Assembly: GCA_019114065.1 (NCBI GenBank)
Contig: DXGF01000141.1
Span: forward strand, 1-36,108
Reading direction: 5' to 3'
Source of the DNA: Candidatus Dorea gallistercoris
GTDB taxonomy: Bacteria > Bacillota > Clostridia > Lachnospirales > Lachnospiraceae
DNA length: 36,108 nt
The notes below the pieces were generated by a model. The model had not been told where the DNA came from. It saw only the letters and a program-made list of their open reading frames with translations, and searched no databases. How positions within the stretch are numbered: position 1 is the stretch's first letter; the number at the start of each line of letters is the position of its first letter. The position numbers were made by a program, and so were the translations under genes. Of the stretch, positions 25,651 through 35,974 are shown piece by piece.

Positions 25651-28407
25651 CTATCTTGGAACCTCTACCATCTTGAACGCCTCTACCTGGTCGCCTTCCT
25701 TCACATCATTAAAGCTGGAAAACACAAACCCGCACTCATATCCTGCCCTTACTTCTTTTACATCGTCCTTAAACCGCTTCAGAGAGGCGAGGGATCCCTC
25801 GTAGATCACGATGCCGTCCCGGATGATCCGGGCAGCGCAGTCCCGCTCGAAGGTTCCGTCCAGCACATAGGAGCCGGCGATGGTCCCCACGCCGGAGGCC
25901 TTGAACAGCTGGCGCACCTCCGCGTGCCCCAGGACCTTCTCCTCGAAAACGGGATCCAGCATCCCCTTCATGGCCGCTTCCACATCCTCGATGGCGTTGT
26001 AGATCACCCGATAGAGACGGATATCCACGCCTTCCCGCTCCGCGGTCTCCTTGGCCGTCGCGTCCGGACGCACATTGAATCCGATGATGATCGCATTGGA
26101 TGCGGAGGCCAGGCTCACGTCCGACTCATTGATCGCTCCCACGCCGCCGTGAATGATCTTTACGACAACCTCATCATTGGACAGCTTGAGAAGGCTCTGC
26201 TTGATCGCCTCCACAGATCCCTGCACATCCGCCTTTACTACGATGCCAAGTTCCTTTAAGTTGCCCTCCTGGATCTGGGTAAACAAATCATCCAGGGAAA
26301 GCTTTGACTTGGTATCTTCCAGCAGTTTCACTTTGCTCTGGGAGATAAAGGTCTCGGCAAAGCTTCTTGCCTCTTTATCATTTCCGCAGCCAACCAGCAC
26401 CTCTCCCGCATTCGGCACATCGTCCAGTCCCAGAATCTCTACCGGCATAGACGGTCCTGCCTCTTTGACCCGGCGTCCTTTATCATCCATCATGGCCCGT
26501 ACCTTTCCGTGGGCCGCGCCTGCCGCCACCGCGTCTCCGATCCGCAGGGTTCCTTTCTGTACCAGCACCGTTGCCACGGGACCTCTTCCTTTATCCAGCT
26601 CCGCCTCCAGCACAAGTCCTCTTGCCCGGCGGTTGGGATTGGCTTTCAGTTCCATGACTTCTGCCGTCAGAAGGATCATCTCCATCAACTCATCCAGACC
26701 TTCTCCGGTCTTGGCGGATACCGGAACGAAGATGGTGCTTCCTCCCCAGTCTTCCGGAATCAGCTCATACTCGGTCAGTTCCTGTTTCACCCGCTCTACA
26801 TTGGCGCTTGGCTTATCAATCTTGTTGACCGCCACGATGATCTCCACTCCCGCGGCCTTCGCGTGGTTGATAGCCTCGATAGTCTGTGGCATCACACCGT
26901 CGTCCGCGGCTACTACCAGGATGGCAATGTCTGTGGAGCTGGCTCCCCGCATACGCATGGCGGTAAACGCCTCGTGGCCCGGAGTATCCAGGAAGGTGAT
27001 CTTCTCCCCGTTTCGCTCCACCACGTAAGCTCCGATATGCTGGGTAATCCCGCCCGCTTCTCCGCCGATCACATTGGTATGGCGGATGGCGTCCAGTAGA
27101 GAAGTTTTTCCGTGGTCTACGTGTCCCATGACACAGACTACCGGAGGACGTTTCTTCATCTTCTTCTCGTCCTCTTCTTCTTCCTTCAGAAGCTCCTCGA
27201 TCACATCTACCACTTCTTCTTTCTCGCAGAGAACATCGAACTCCAGCGCGATCTCTTCCGCGGTCTCATAATCGATCTCCTGGTTTACCGTCACCACCTT
27301 GCCCTGCATAAAGAGTTTCTTTACGATCACAGACGGAACCACCTTCATCTTGTCTGCCAGCTCCTTGATCGTCAGCACTTCCGGGATCGTGATGGATTTG
27401 ATCTCCTCCTCCTGCTTCTGAGCTTTCGGCTGGGGTTTCTGAAGCTGAGGCTTCTGGTCTGACTTCTGCTTCTTTCCCTTTGGCTTCCTGTCTTCTTCTT
27501 CGCGACGATAATCTTTCTTCTTATGATCGTCTTTCCCTTTTCCTTTATTCCTCTGAGGCTTCTGTGCCGGCGTCTCCGGAGCCGGGATACTGCTCTGGTT
27601 CCTTCTTGTCTCTCCCCGTCTCTCTCCGTGGCTCCTCTCGCCTGCCCCGCGGCCCTGGTTCCTCTCGCCGCCCTTTCCCTGGCCTCTCTCGCTGGCGCCC
27701 CGGTTCTGGCCTCTGTCCTCTCCTCGCCTCTGGCCTCTCTCGCCTGCATTCCGGTCATTTCTTCCTCTTTCACCGGCGGCTCTCTCTCCGCTCCCTTTTT
27801 CACTGGCGGTCTTTGCCTGTGGCTTCTCATTGGGACGGCCCGTCTGAGAAGACTTTGGGGCGTGATCAGCCGGTTTCTTCCCGGAAGCCTGAGGTTGAGA
27901 CTGCGCCTGGACCTGAGCAGTGGTTTCCTGCTCCGCTGGCTGTGGCTGTTTTTTCTCCAGGGCCTTTTCAAACGCCTTCTCCACAGACCTCTCAGTCGGA
28001 CGCGCTTTTTCCGCGCCCGGCCGGGCGGGCTGCCCCGGACGGTTCTGCGGTTTCGCCGGACGGCCGTTATTCACCTGCATAGGCCTTCCCTGGGAGATCC
28101 CCGGCTTCCCGCCTCCTGCCGGACGCCTGCCCTGGCGCGCTCCATTCTGGGTATTCTGAGGTCTGAAGACATGGACGATATTCTTTTTCTTTGGTGTTTC
28201 CCCCGCGGGTTTCTCTGCCTTTTCAGGGGCCTTTCCAGTCTCTGCCCCGCTCTTGTCAAAAGCGGCTTTTACCATTTTTACTTCCTCATCTTCCAGCGCG
28301 CTCATATGGTTTTTCACTTCTATCTTTTTCTCCGCAAGAAACTCCACCAGTTCCTTGCTGGGAACGTCTAATTCTTTCGCTAACTCATATACTTTCATCT
28401 TCGACAT
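25651..28407 (-). CDS. infB: Translation initiation factor IF-2
   Basis: [25 protein letters not shown]-terminal domain, G domain ([48 protein letters not shown]). GGAGG RBS upstream of 28407. Confidence 0.97.
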   Translation of the reverse strand: MSKMKVYELAKELDVPSKELVEFLAEKKIEVKNHMSALEDEEVKMVKAAFDKSGAETGKAPEKAEKPAGETPKKKNIVHVFRPQNTQNGARQGRRPAGGGKPGISQGRPMQVNNGRPAKPQNRPGQPARPGAEKARPTERSVEKAFEKALEKKQPQPAEQETTAQVQAQSQPQASGKKPADHAPKSSQTGRPNEKPQAKTASEKGSGERAAGERGRNDRNAGERGQRRGEDRGQNRGASERGQGKGGERNQGRGAGERSHGERRGETRRNQSSIPAPETPAQKPQRNKGKGKDDHKKKDYRREEEDRKPKGKKQKSDQKPQLQKPQPKAQKQEEEIKSITIPEVLTIKELADKMKVVPSVIVKKLFMQGKVVTVNQEIDYETAEEIALEFDVLCEKEEVVDVIEELLKEEEEDEKKMKKRPPVVCVMGHVDHGKTSLLDAIRHTNVIGGEAGGITQHIGAYVVERNGEKITFLDTPGHEAFTAMRMRGASSTDIAILVVAADDGVMPQTIEAINHAKAAGVEIIVAVNKIDKPSANVERVKQELTEYELIPEDWGGSTIFVPVSAKTGEGLDELMEMILLTAEVMELKANPNRRARGLVLEAELDKGRGPVATVLVQKGTLRIGDAVAAGAAHGKVRAMMDDKGRRVKEAGPSMPVEILGLDDVPNAGEVLVGCGNDKEARSFAETFISQSKVKLLEDTKSKLSLDDLFTQIQEGNLKELGIVVKADVQGSVEAIKQSLLKLSNDEVVVKIIHGGVGAINESDVSLASASNAIIIGFNVRPDATAKETAEREGVDIRLYRVIYNAIEDVEAAMKGMLDPVFEEKVLGHAEVRQLFKASGVGTIAGSYVLDGTFERDCAARIIRDGIVIYEGSLASLKRFKDDVKEVRAGYECGFVFSSFNDVKEGDQVEAFKMVEVPR

Positions 28408-28421
28408 ACACACTACCTCCA

Positions 28422-28745
28422 TTATGCAATTGTATTCTCTTCTGTGTCCAAATGTTTCCTGATTCCTTTTGCAAACCCCTCATCCATGACCGCAAGGGAT
28501 GCCCGGAACTCTTTTCCCATTGCATGCCCCAAGGTATCTTTATCTTTGTAAAAATAGATGGGTACTCTATAAAAATCACACATATTCTGGAATTTCTTCC
28601 TGGTATTCTCTGATGCGTCCCCCGCCACGATCACCAGCGCGGCCCGGCCGGATTTTACCTCTTTCTCTGTGCAGAACTCTCCGCTTGCCACTTTCCCGGC
28701 CTTCACAGCCAGACCGATCAATGACAGCGCCTTACTCTTTTTCAA
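28422..28745 (-). CDS. Ribosomal L7Ae family protein (YlxQ-like)
   Basis: [66 protein letters not shown] start at 28745 proposed (AAGGAG RBS); the track ORF to 28898 just reads through ylxR. Confidence 0.88.
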   Translation of the reverse strand: MKKSKALSLIGLAVKAGKVASGEFCTEKEVKSGRAALVIVAGDASENTRKKFQNMCDFYRVPIYFYKDKDTLGHAMGKEFRASLAVMDEGFAKGIRKHLDTEENTIA

Positions 28746-29010
28746 GCGATTCCATCTCCTTTTCCAGGGATTCATATACCTCCGGCGGGATCGCCTGGCC
28801 AAAGGAACGCTCCAATCCTTTGCATTTCCTTGCTTTTTCCAGGCACTCTCGGTTGGGACACAGATAAGCTCCCCGGCCATTTTTCTTCCCGGTAGCATCT
28901 AACAGGAACTCCTGCTCAGATGTGCGGATGACCCGGATCATCTCTTTCTTGCTGCGCATTTCCTGACAACCCACGCATTTCCGCAACGGTATCTTTTTAT
29001 TTTTACTCAA
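28732..29010 (-). CDS. ylxR: YlxR family protein (RnpM-like)
   Basis: KKIPLRKCVGCQEMRSKKEMIRVIRTSEQEFLLDATGKKNGRGAYLCPNRECLEKARK; between nusA and ylxQ. Confidence 0.94.
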   Translation of the reverse strand: MSKNKKIPLRKCVGCQEMRSKKEMIRVIRTSEQEFLLDATGKKNGRGAYLCPNRECLEKARKCKGLERSFGQAIPPEVYESLEKEMESLEKE

Positions 29011-29019
29011 ATGATCACC

Positions 29020-30249
29020 TTATTCCTCTTCTGACTCCTGATCTCCATCTGCTTCTTCATCATAAACGGCTTCTTTGGACGCTTCTTCATAAGACTCATC
29101 ATAGCCTTCTTCGTAAGCCCCTTCTTCGTAAGACTCATCGTAGCCTTCTTCATACATTTCTTCTTCAAACACGCCTTCGCTCATTTCCATATAATTTTCC
29201 GGCAGTTCTCCTGATTCGATGGCCTGAGTTTCACTCTTGATGTCGATCTTATATCCTGTCAGCCGCGCGGCCAGTCTGGCGTTCTGTCCTTCTTTTCCGA
29301 TGGCAAGCGAAAGCTGGTAGTCCGGCACGATGACGCTTGCCGTCTTCTCATCCGGATCCGCCATAACAGAGATGACCTTCGCCGGGCTTAACGCGTTCTC
29401 GATCAGGATCGCCGGGTTATCACTCCAATTGATGATGTCGATCTTCTCTCCCCGCAATTCATTGACGATGGCATTGACTCTGGCTCCGTTCATTCCCACG
29501 CAGGCGCCTACCGGATCCACATCCGGATCATTGGACCATACCGCGATCTTGGTCCTGCTGCCGGCTTCTCTGGCAATGCTCTTGATCTCCACAATTCCGT
29601 CTCTGACTTCCGTCACCTCTGACTCAAACAGACGCTTTACTAATTCCGGATGGGTACGGGACACTAAGATCTTTGGTCCTTTTGTGGTGTTCTTTACTTC
29701 TACCACATACAGCTTGATCCGCTCTGTCGGCTTAAACACCTCTCCTTTTACCTGCTCGTTTTCTGTCAGCATGGCGTCTGCCTTACCCAGATTGATGCTG
29801 ATGTTTCTTCCCACATAGCGCTGTACGATTCCCGTCACGATATCTTTTTCTTTCTCAAAATACTGATCGTAGATCACCTTGCGCTCTTCTTCCCGGATCT
29901 TCTGCAGGATCAGGTTCTTCGCGTTCTGGGTGGCGATACGTCCAAAGGATTTAGATTCAATAGGAATCCGCACAATATCGCCGATCTCATAAGTACTGTC
30001 GATCTCTTTTGCCTCTTCCAGGCTGATCTGCTCCAATTTATCTTCCACTTCTTCTACTACCTCTTTCTCGGCGTAGAGCTGGTAGTCGCAGGTCTCCCGG
30101 TCCATGATCAATTTGATATTGTCGGCTTTCCCAAAATGGTTCTTACAGGCATTTAAAAGAGAATTCTCGATCGCGTCCAGCAGGGTCTCTTTGCTGATGT
30201 CTTTCTCCTTCTCCAGTATGTTCAATGCTTCCAGTAATTCCGTATTCAT
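29020..30249 (-). CDS. nusA: Transcription termination/antitermination protein NusA
   Basis: MNTELLEALNILEKEKDISKETLLDAIE, S1 domain, KH domains (DPVGACVGMNGARVNAIVNELRGEKIDIINWSDNPAILIENALSPAKV); unusual acidic C-terminal tail. Confidence 0.97.
   Translation of the reverse strand: MNTELLEALNILEKEKDISKETLLDAIENSLLNACKNHFGKADNIKLIMDRETCDYQLYAEKEVVEEVEDKLEQISLEEAKEIDSTYEIGDIVRIPIESKSFGRIATQNAKNLILQKIREEERKVIYDQYFEKEKDIVTGIVQRYVGRNISINLGKADAMLTENEQVKGEVFKPTERIKLYVVEVKNTTKGPKILVSRTHPELVKRLFESEVTEVRDGIVEIKSIAREAGSRTKIAVWSNDPDVDPVGACVGMNGARVNAIVNELRGEKIDIINWSDNPAILIENALSPAKVISVMADPDEKTASVIVPDYQLSLAIGKEGQNARLAARLTGYKIDIKSETQAIESGELPENYMEMSEGVFEEEMYEEGYDESYEEGAYEEGYDESYEEASKEAVYDEEADGDQESEEE
29082..29154 (-). 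repeat. Tandem 39-nt repeat encoding the acidic NusA tail (YEEGYDESYEEGA)
   Basis: 29082-29115 and 29121-29154 match at 31 of 34 positions, period 39 nt. Confidence 0.85.
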
Positions 30250-30267
30250 TCGTTTCTCCTCCTTAAT

Positions 30268-30735
30268 CTAAAAATCAAATGCCAGGCGGATCAAAGCGAT
30301 ATCGCCTTTGTCAAATGTTTTTTCCGTCTCGTCTGCAAGCGTAATGGTTACTGTATCTTCATCGTAATCTTTTAAGATTCCGGTAAATTCTTTCTGTTTG
30401 TCGATCATGCGGTAGGTCTTGACTTCCACCTCTTCTCCCAGGCTCCTCTTGAAATCCTTCTCCTTCTTCAAAGGACGTCCAAGCCCTGGGGAACTCACTT
30501 CCATGATGTAGGCGTCTTCGATAAAATCTTCCTGATCCAGGAGATCCGACAGTCTTCTGCTGACTTTCTCACAGTCGTCGATGCTGATCCCGCCGGGCTT
30601 ATCGATGTAAGACCTGAGATACCAGGTGCTTCCCTCCTTGACATACTCCACATCTACAAGCTCAAATCCATATTCGTCCACAATGGGCTGCAGAAGCTGT
30701 TCTGTTTTCTGCTCGTAAACTTCTCTTTTAGACAA
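30268..30735 (-). CDS. rimP: Ribosome maturation factor RimP
   Basis: PIVDEYGFELVDVEYVKEGSTWYLRSYIDKPGGISIDDCEKVSRRLSDLLDQEDFIEDAYIMEVSSPGLGRPLKKEKDF. TTG start at 30735 chosen, since AAGGAGGAATTTTACATTG is a clear RBS/start and the longer ORF starts upstream of that RBS. Confidence 0.94.
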   Translation of the reverse strand: MSKREVYEQKTEQLLQPIVDEYGFELVDVEYVKEGSTWYLRSYIDKPGGISIDDCEKVSRRLSDLLDQEDFIEDAYIMEVSSPGLGRPLKKEKDFKRSLGEEVEVKTYRMIDKQKEFTGILKDYDEDTVTITLADETEKTFDKGDIALIRLAFDF

Positions 30736-30759
30736 TGTAAAATTCCTCCTTACCAACAA

Positions 30760-30787
30760 AGAAGAGTGAACTTTCGTTCACTCTTCT
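30760..30787 (-). promoter_or_regulatory. Perfect GAAA-tetraloop hairpin in the rimP leader (attenuator, terminator or mRNA stabiliser)
   Basis: Minus strand AGAAGAGTGAAC-GAAA-GTTCACTCTTCT (12 bp), followed by TTGTTGG and then the rimP RBS. Confidence 0.7.
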
Positions 30788-30813
30788 GCCGGATTTCTAT
30801 GTAACTGTAGGTT

Positions 30814-30842
30814 AGTATAGCACTTCTCTCATGGAAAATCAA
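30814..30842 (-). promoter_or_regulatory. Candidate sigma-A promoter of the rimP-nusA-infB operon
   Basis: Minus strand TTGATT-N17-TATACT with extended -10 TGC (GTGCTATACT). Confidence 0.7.
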
Positions 30843-30861
30843 GGGTTTTCGGGAAATCTCC

Positions 30862-31755
30862 TTATATTTTCCCTTCCTTAAACGCCATCATCATGGCGTT
30901 GGTCAGGCTTAAGTCTTCTTCCTTCACCGGCATAACCTCCCGCTCAAACCACTCTGCCATGGCCAGTTCTTCCTGGTCGATGGAGATTGCATCTTCTCCA
31001 TCCAGTTCGCAGAAAAATCCCATCAGCAACGTATCGGAGAAGGACCAGGGCTGGCTCTTGAAGTAGGTGATGTTCTTCACCTTCAGGCCCACCTCTTCCA
31101 TCACTTCCCGGCGCACCGTCTCTTCAATGGTCTCGCCGATCTCATTGAAGCCGGCCAGAAGGGCGTAGTCCTTAAAATCACGTCTCGCGTACTTTGACAT
31201 GAGGATCTTACTGCCATGGGTCACGCCGATGATCACCGCCGGACAGATTTTGGGAAACTCCATCAGGCCGCAGGAGGGACATTTCATCATCCGCTCTTTC
31301 TCATCTGGGACCATAGGTTTCCCACAGCGCCCGCAGAAACGATGGCTTTCATACCAGCGGAACAACTGCCATCCGGTGATTCCGGCAAACCGCAGGTATT
31401 TAGGATCTGCCCTGCGGAACAACCAGTTGTCCTCCCAGGTGAATCCATCCGCCTCTAGACTGTGTCCGTCCGCTTCCGGGTGGAGGTAGAACCGGATCTC
31501 TCCAAGAGCAGTTCCTTTCCCGTCAGCCCCGCCGGGACACCGGATAGAAAACAGATAGACCGCGCCCTGGTACAGCGGCTCTCTCTCCTTCTCCCACCGC
31601 TTTTCCGCCTCCTGGAAAGTAGGGAAACAAATCTCTTTCCCCTCCCGCTTCACCAGGGTCCGGGTTCCCTCATAGCACAGCAGGAAGTCCTGCGCCTGCG
31701 GCAGGACCGGGTGATAGGCGTTATCATATTGATATGGCTGTATATCCTGTATCAT
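30862..31755 (-). CDS. nudC: NADH pyrophosphatase-like Nudix hydrolase with zinc ribbon (NAD+ diphosphatase)
   Basis: Zinc ribbon FCGRCGKPM...MKCPSCGLMEFPKICPAVIIGV; Nudix box GFNEIGETIEETVRREVMEEVGL. Confidence 0.9.
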   Translation of the reverse strand: MIQDIQPYQYDNAYHPVLPQAQDFLLCYEGTRTLVKREGKEICFPTFQEAEKRWEKEREPLYQGAVYLFSIRCPGGADGKGTALGEIRFYLHPEADGHSLEADGFTWEDNWLFRRADPKYLRFAGITGWQLFRWYESHRFCGRCGKPMVPDEKERMMKCPSCGLMEFPKICPAVIIGVTHGSKILMSKYARRDFKDYALLAGFNEIGETIEETVRREVMEEVGLKVKNITYFKSQPWSFSDTLLMGFFCELDGEDAISIDQEELAMAEWFEREVMPVKEEDLSLTNAMMMAFKEGKI

Positions 31756-31759
31756 GATC

Positions 31760-33997
31760 CTACCTCGCTTTCGTTCCTGTTCCGTCCCGCTTCGCTGCCT
31801 TAAGGCGGTTCAGGGTGATCTCCCGGTCTCCGAACTGAACCTTTATCTCTGTGCCTTCTTCAAACAGATAGACCTCTTCCAGCTCGTCCTTTTTCTTCAG
31901 ACGGATGCCCCGCACCCCAACGGCTCCTTTTTTCTTCTCTGAGACCTCCTCCGCGCTAAACCGCAGGAAATAGCCTTCCCTTGTCCGCAGCACCACCTGC
32001 TGGCTGTCGTTTACCACCTGCACGCTCACCACCTGGTCATCCGGCTGCAGTTTTGTGGCGGCGATGGTCCGTTTGGATACCTGGAATTCGGTTCCCGACA
32101 CCTTCTTGATCATTCCCTGCTTGGTGGCAAATAAAAGCTGGGCAAAGCGCATCTGCTCCCCGTCGCAGATATAGACGATCTCTTCCTGGGTGCTGTCGTA
32201 GTTGCTCACATTGTCGATGGGCTGGCCCTTATCCCGGAACTTTCCAAAAGGAAGATCCAGCACTTTGACTTGATGCATCTTTCCATCCGCCGTGAAAATA
32301 CAAAGTTTTCCTGTATTCAGACAGCTGATCACGTATTTGTTCTCTGTGTCCGCGGCCTCTTTGTTTCTCTCATAGGCGGTCCGGTCTAGGGTCTTGGCGT
32401 AGCCGAATCGGTCCATCAGGAAGATCACTTCCTGCTCCTCGATCTTCTTCTCCTCGAACACCGCTTCCTGGGCGTTCTCGATCTGGGTCCGGCGTTTCCA
32501 GGAGAACTCTTTCTTCAACTGGTCCAGATCCTGGATGATCACATCCGCCATAGACTCGTAGTTGTTCAGGATATCCTCATAGCGCTCGATATTCTTCAAG
32601 GTCTCTTCGTGTTCCTTCATCAATGCTTCGATCTCCAGGCCGATCAGACGGTAGAGCCGCATCTCCAGGATCGCTGTGGCCTGCCGCTCGGTAAACCGGA
32701 GCATGGCCGCCATCTTCTTAGAAATGCTGGATTTGAACTTAATATTCTCTGTCACGCCGTTTGTGAGACAGGCCTTGGCATCCTTCACCGACTGGCTGCC
32801 CCGCAGGATCTCGATGATCAGGTCGATCACGTCGCAGGCCTTGATCAGGCCTTCCTGGATTTCTTTTTTCTCTTTTTCTTTGGCTAAAAGGGTCTGGTAT
32901 TTCCGGGTGGCCAGTTCAAACTGGAAGTCCACGTGATGCTCGATGATCTTCTTTAAGCCCATGGTCTCCGGCCGGCCGTCCGCCACTGCCAGCATATTTA
33001 CCCCAAAGGTGTCCTCCAGCCGGGTCTTCTTGTAGAGCATGTTGATGAGGTTGTCCGCGTCCGCGCCCCGTTTCAGCTCGATCACGATGCGAATGCCTTC
33101 CTTGGAGGACTGGTTGGAGATATCGGTGATATCACTGGTCTTCTTGGACTCTACTAAGCCATAGACATCGTTGAGGAACTTCCCGATGCCGGTTCCGATC
33201 ATGGTATAAGGAATCTCTGAGATCACGATCTGACTGCGGCCGCCTTTTAATTCTTCTACTTCCACCTTGCCCCGCAGCTTGATCTTGCCTGTCCCGGTCT
33301 CGTAGATCTGGAGCAGATCGTCTTTATTTACCACGATCCCGCCGGTGGGGAAATCCGGTCCCTTGATATATTTCATCAACTGTCGGGTGCTGATCTCACT
33401 ATTTTTCATATAGGCCTTGACACCGTCGATCACTTCCCCCAGATTGTGGGTGGGAATACTGGTAGCCATCCCCACCGCGATGCCCTCCGCCCCGTTGACC
33501 AGAAGATTCGGGACTCTCACCGGAAGCACTTCCGGCTCTTTCTCCGTCTCGTCAAAATTGGGGACAAAGTTGACAATATCCTTGTCCAGATCCTGTAGGT
33601 AGGCTTCCTGGGTGATCTTCGCTAAGCGGGCTTCCGTGTAACGCATGGCCGCAGCTCCATCTCCCTCGATAGAGCCGAAGTTTCCGTGGCCGTCCACCAG
33701 TACCGTTCCCTTTTTAAAGTCCTGGGCCATTACCACCAGGGACTCATAGATAGAGCTGTCCCCATGGGGATGGTATTTACCCATGGTATCTCCCACGATA
33801 CGGGCGCATTTCCGGTAGGGCCGGTCGGACTTAAGGCCCAGCTCATGCATATCGTAAAGGGTCCTTCTCTGGACCGGCTTCAATCCGTCCCGGACATCTG
33901 GCAGGGCCCGGGCTACGATCACGCTCATGGCGTAATCAATATAGGATTTCTTCATCACATCCGAATATTCGGTTCTTATGATCTGTGTTTGTTCCAT
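31760..33997 (-). CDS. Type IIA DNA topoisomerase subunit A (topoisomerase IV ParC-like / gyrase A family)
   Basis: 745 aa; [59 protein letters not shown] (active-site Tyr). No canonical GyrA-box (QRRGGKG) seen in the C-terminal region. Confidence 0.9.
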   Translation of the reverse strand: MEQTQIIRTEYSDVMKKSYIDYAMSVIVARALPDVRDGLKPVQRRTLYDMHELGLKSDRPYRKCARIVGDTMGKYHPHGDSSIYESLVVMAQDFKKGTVLVDGHGNFGSIEGDGAAAMRYTEARLAKITQEAYLQDLDKDIVNFVPNFDETEKEPEVLPVRVPNLLVNGAEGIAVGMATSIPTHNLGEVIDGVKAYMKNSEISTRQLMKYIKGPDFPTGGIVVNKDDLLQIYETGTGKIKLRGKVEVEELKGGRSQIVISEIPYTMIGTGIGKFLNDVYGLVESKKTSDITDISNQSSKEGIRIVIELKRGADADNLINMLYKKTRLEDTFGVNMLAVADGRPETMGLKKIIEHHVDFQFELATRKYQTLLAKEKEKKEIQEGLIKACDVIDLIIEILRGSQSVKDAKACLTNGVTENIKFKSSISKKMAAMLRFTERQATAILEMRLYRLIGLEIEALMKEHEETLKNIERYEDILNNYESMADVIIQDLDQLKKEFSWKRRTQIENAQEAVFEEKKIEEQEVIFLMDRFGYAKTLDRTAYERNKEAADTENKYVISCLNTGKLCIFTADGKMHQVKVLDLPFGKFRDKGQPIDNVSNYDSTQEEIVYICDGEQMRFAQLLFATKQGMIKKVSGTEFQVSKRTIAATKLQPDDQVVSVQVVNDSQQVVLRTREGYFLRFSAEEVSEKKKGAVGVRGIRLKKKDELEEVYLFEEGTEIKVQFGDREITLNRLKAAKRDGTGTKAR

Positions 33998-34012
33998 GAT
34001 CTTTCTTCTCCT

Positions 34013-35935
34013 TTAGATATCCAGTTCCGCTTCCAGGGCATTTTCATAGATAAAAGTCCGCCTTGGCGGCACCTCTGTGCCCATCAGCATCTCCGTCACG
34101 CTGGAGGCCATCCTGGCGTCCTCGATCTCCACCAGCTTTAACACCCGGGTTTCCGGGTTCAGGGTCGTCTCCCAGAGCTGGGAAGCGTCCATCTCTCCCA
34201 GTCCTTTGTATCTTTGTAACGTAAAGGGACCATCATGGGTCTTCCGGTAACGCTCCAGGGCCTGATCGTCATAGAGATATTCTTCTTCCCCTTTCTTGGG
34301 CATGGCTTTATACAGGGGAGGCATAGCGATATACACATGTCCCTCGTAGATCAGTTCCGGCATAAACCGATAGAATAAGGTCAAAAGCAGGGTGGAGATA
34401 TGCGCCCCGTCCACGTCTGCGTCTGCCATGATGATGATCTTATCATAGCGCAGTTTGCTGATATCAAAGTCATTGCCATAGCCCTCCGAGAATCCACAGC
34501 CAAAGGCGTTGATCATAGTCTTGATCTCCGCGTTGGCCAGGATCTTGTCAATGCTGGCTTTCTCTACGTTCAGGATCTTTCCCCGGATCGGCAGGATGGC
34601 CTGATACATCCGGTCTCTGGCCGTTTTTGCGGATCCGCCCGCCGAATCTCCCTCTACAATGAAGATCTCACATTTCGACGGATCCCGGCTCTCACAGTTG
34701 GCCAGCTTCCCGTTGCTGTCAAAGGAGTATTTCTGTTTGGTCAAAAGGTTGGTCTTGGCCTTCTCTTCTGTCTTGCGGATCTTGGCCGCCTTCTCCGCGC
34801 AGCCGATGACTTTTTTGAGCGTCTCCAGATTCCGGTCAAAATACCGCACGATCTCATCTCCCGCCACCTTGCTGACCGCTCTGGCCGCATCCGGGTTGTC
34901 CAGCTTGGTCTTGGTCTGACCCTCGAATCTGGGGTCCGGATGCTTGATGGAGACGATGGCCGTCATGCCGTTCCTTACATCAGCACCGGTAAAGTTGGCG
35001 TCTTTCTCCTTCAAGATTCCCAATTCCCTGGCGTACTGGTTGATCACCGTGGTAAACGTGGTCTTGAATCCGGTCAGATGGGTCCCTCCCTCACCGTTAT
35101 AGATGTTGTTGCAGAATCCCAGTACATTTTCGTGAAATTCGTTGACATACTGGAAGACCACTTCCACCTGTATGCCCTCAGCCTCTCCTCTAAAATATAC
35201 CGGCTCATGGACCGTTTCTTTCTTGGAATTCAGGTCCCGGATAAAGCCCAGGATTCCTTCCGGCTCATGGTAGACGATATGCTCCTTCGCCTCGCCTCGC
35301 AAATCTTCAAAAATAATGGTGAGCTCCGGATTCAGATAAGCAGTCTCGTGCATCCGGCTTTTCACTTCTTCCGCCCGGAACCGGGTCTTCTCGAAAATCG
35401 TGTCGTCCGGCAGGAAATTGATCTTGGTGCCGGTCTTCCTGGTCTTGCCGATCTTGGGCAGAAGCCCGTCCTCCAGCTCCACCACCGGTATCCCCCGCTC
35501 ATACCGGTCGTGGTGGATGTACCCGTCCCGGCTCACCTCTACATCCATATAAGCAGACAAGGCGTTGACCACCGAAGAGCCCACACCGTGGAGCCCGCCG
35601 CTGGTCTTATAGACAGAATCGTCGAATTTCCCCCCCGCGTGAAGAGTGGTATATACGACACGCTCCGCGGACACACCTTTTGCGTGCAGATCTACCGGCA
35701 CCCCCCGTCCATTGTCAGATACGGTAGCAGAGCCATCCTTCTCCAGCGTCACGCGGATCTCGCTGCAGTACCCAGCCAGATGTTCATCCACAGAATTGTC
35801 CACGATCTCGTAGATCAGATGATTCAATCCTTTGGTAGACACGCTTCCGATATACATGCCCGGCCGCTTGCGCACCGCCTCCAGGCCTTCCAATATCGCA
35901 ATACTGTCCGCATCATATGTACTCTTCTTCGCCAT
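34013..35935 (-). CDS. Type IIA DNA topoisomerase subunit B (topoisomerase IV ParE-like / gyrase B family)
   Basis: GLEAVRKRPGMYIGSVSTKGLNHLIYEIVDNSVDEHLAGYC, GGLHGVGSSVVNALS, IVEGDSAGGSAK, DADVDGAHISTLLL. Start set to MAKKSTYDADS. Confidence 0.92.
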   Translation of the reverse strand: MAKKSTYDADSIAILEGLEAVRKRPGMYIGSVSTKGLNHLIYEIVDNSVDEHLAGYCSEIRVTLEKDGSATVSDNGRGVPVDLHAKGVSAERVVYTTLHAGGKFDDSVYKTSGGLHGVGSSVVNALSAYMDVEVSRDGYIHHDRYERGIPVVELEDGLLPKIGKTRKTGTKINFLPDDTIFEKTRFRAEEVKSRMHETAYLNPELTIIFEDLRGEAKEHIVYHEPEGILGFIRDLNSKKETVHEPVYFRGEAEGIQVEVVFQYVNEFHENVLGFCNNIYNGEGGTHLTGFKTTFTTVINQYARELGILKEKDANFTGADVRNGMTAIVSIKHPDPRFEGQTKTKLDNPDAARAVSKVAGDEIVRYFDRNLETLKKVIGCAEKAAKIRKTEEKAKTNLLTKQKYSFDSNGKLANCESRDPSKCEIFIVEGDSAGGSAKTARDRMYQAILPIRGKILNVEKASIDKILANAEIKTMINAFGCGFSEGYGNDFDISKLRYDKIIIMADADVDGAHISTLLLTLFYRFMPELIYEGHVYIAMPPLYKAMPKKGEEEYLYDDQALERYRKTHDGPFTLQRYKGLGEMDASQLWETTLNPETRVLKLVEIEDARMASSVTEMLMGTEVPPRRTFIYENALEAELDI

Positions 35936-35974
35936 TGTCTGTGAATCCTTTCCTATACTTTCCCATACTGGGAA

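Noticed and set aside
27372-27971. Arg/Ser-rich 199-aa minus-strand ORF within infB
   Set aside because: Alternative frame of the repetitive IF2 linker; composition is explained by the RG-rich codons of the real frame.
28746-28898. Upstream part of the 28422-28898 ORF as part of YlxQ
   Set aside because: Out-of-frame read-through of ylxR; the L7Ae domain begins at [10 protein letters not shown], consistent with a TTG start at 28745.
34400-35944. Long plus-strand ORF (514 aa) antisense to the topoisomerase B subunit
   Set aside because: Fully overlaps a well-supported conserved gene; no domain signature. The same reasoning applies to 4230-5546, 16991-17845, 20618-21454, 26153-27028 and 27523-28371.
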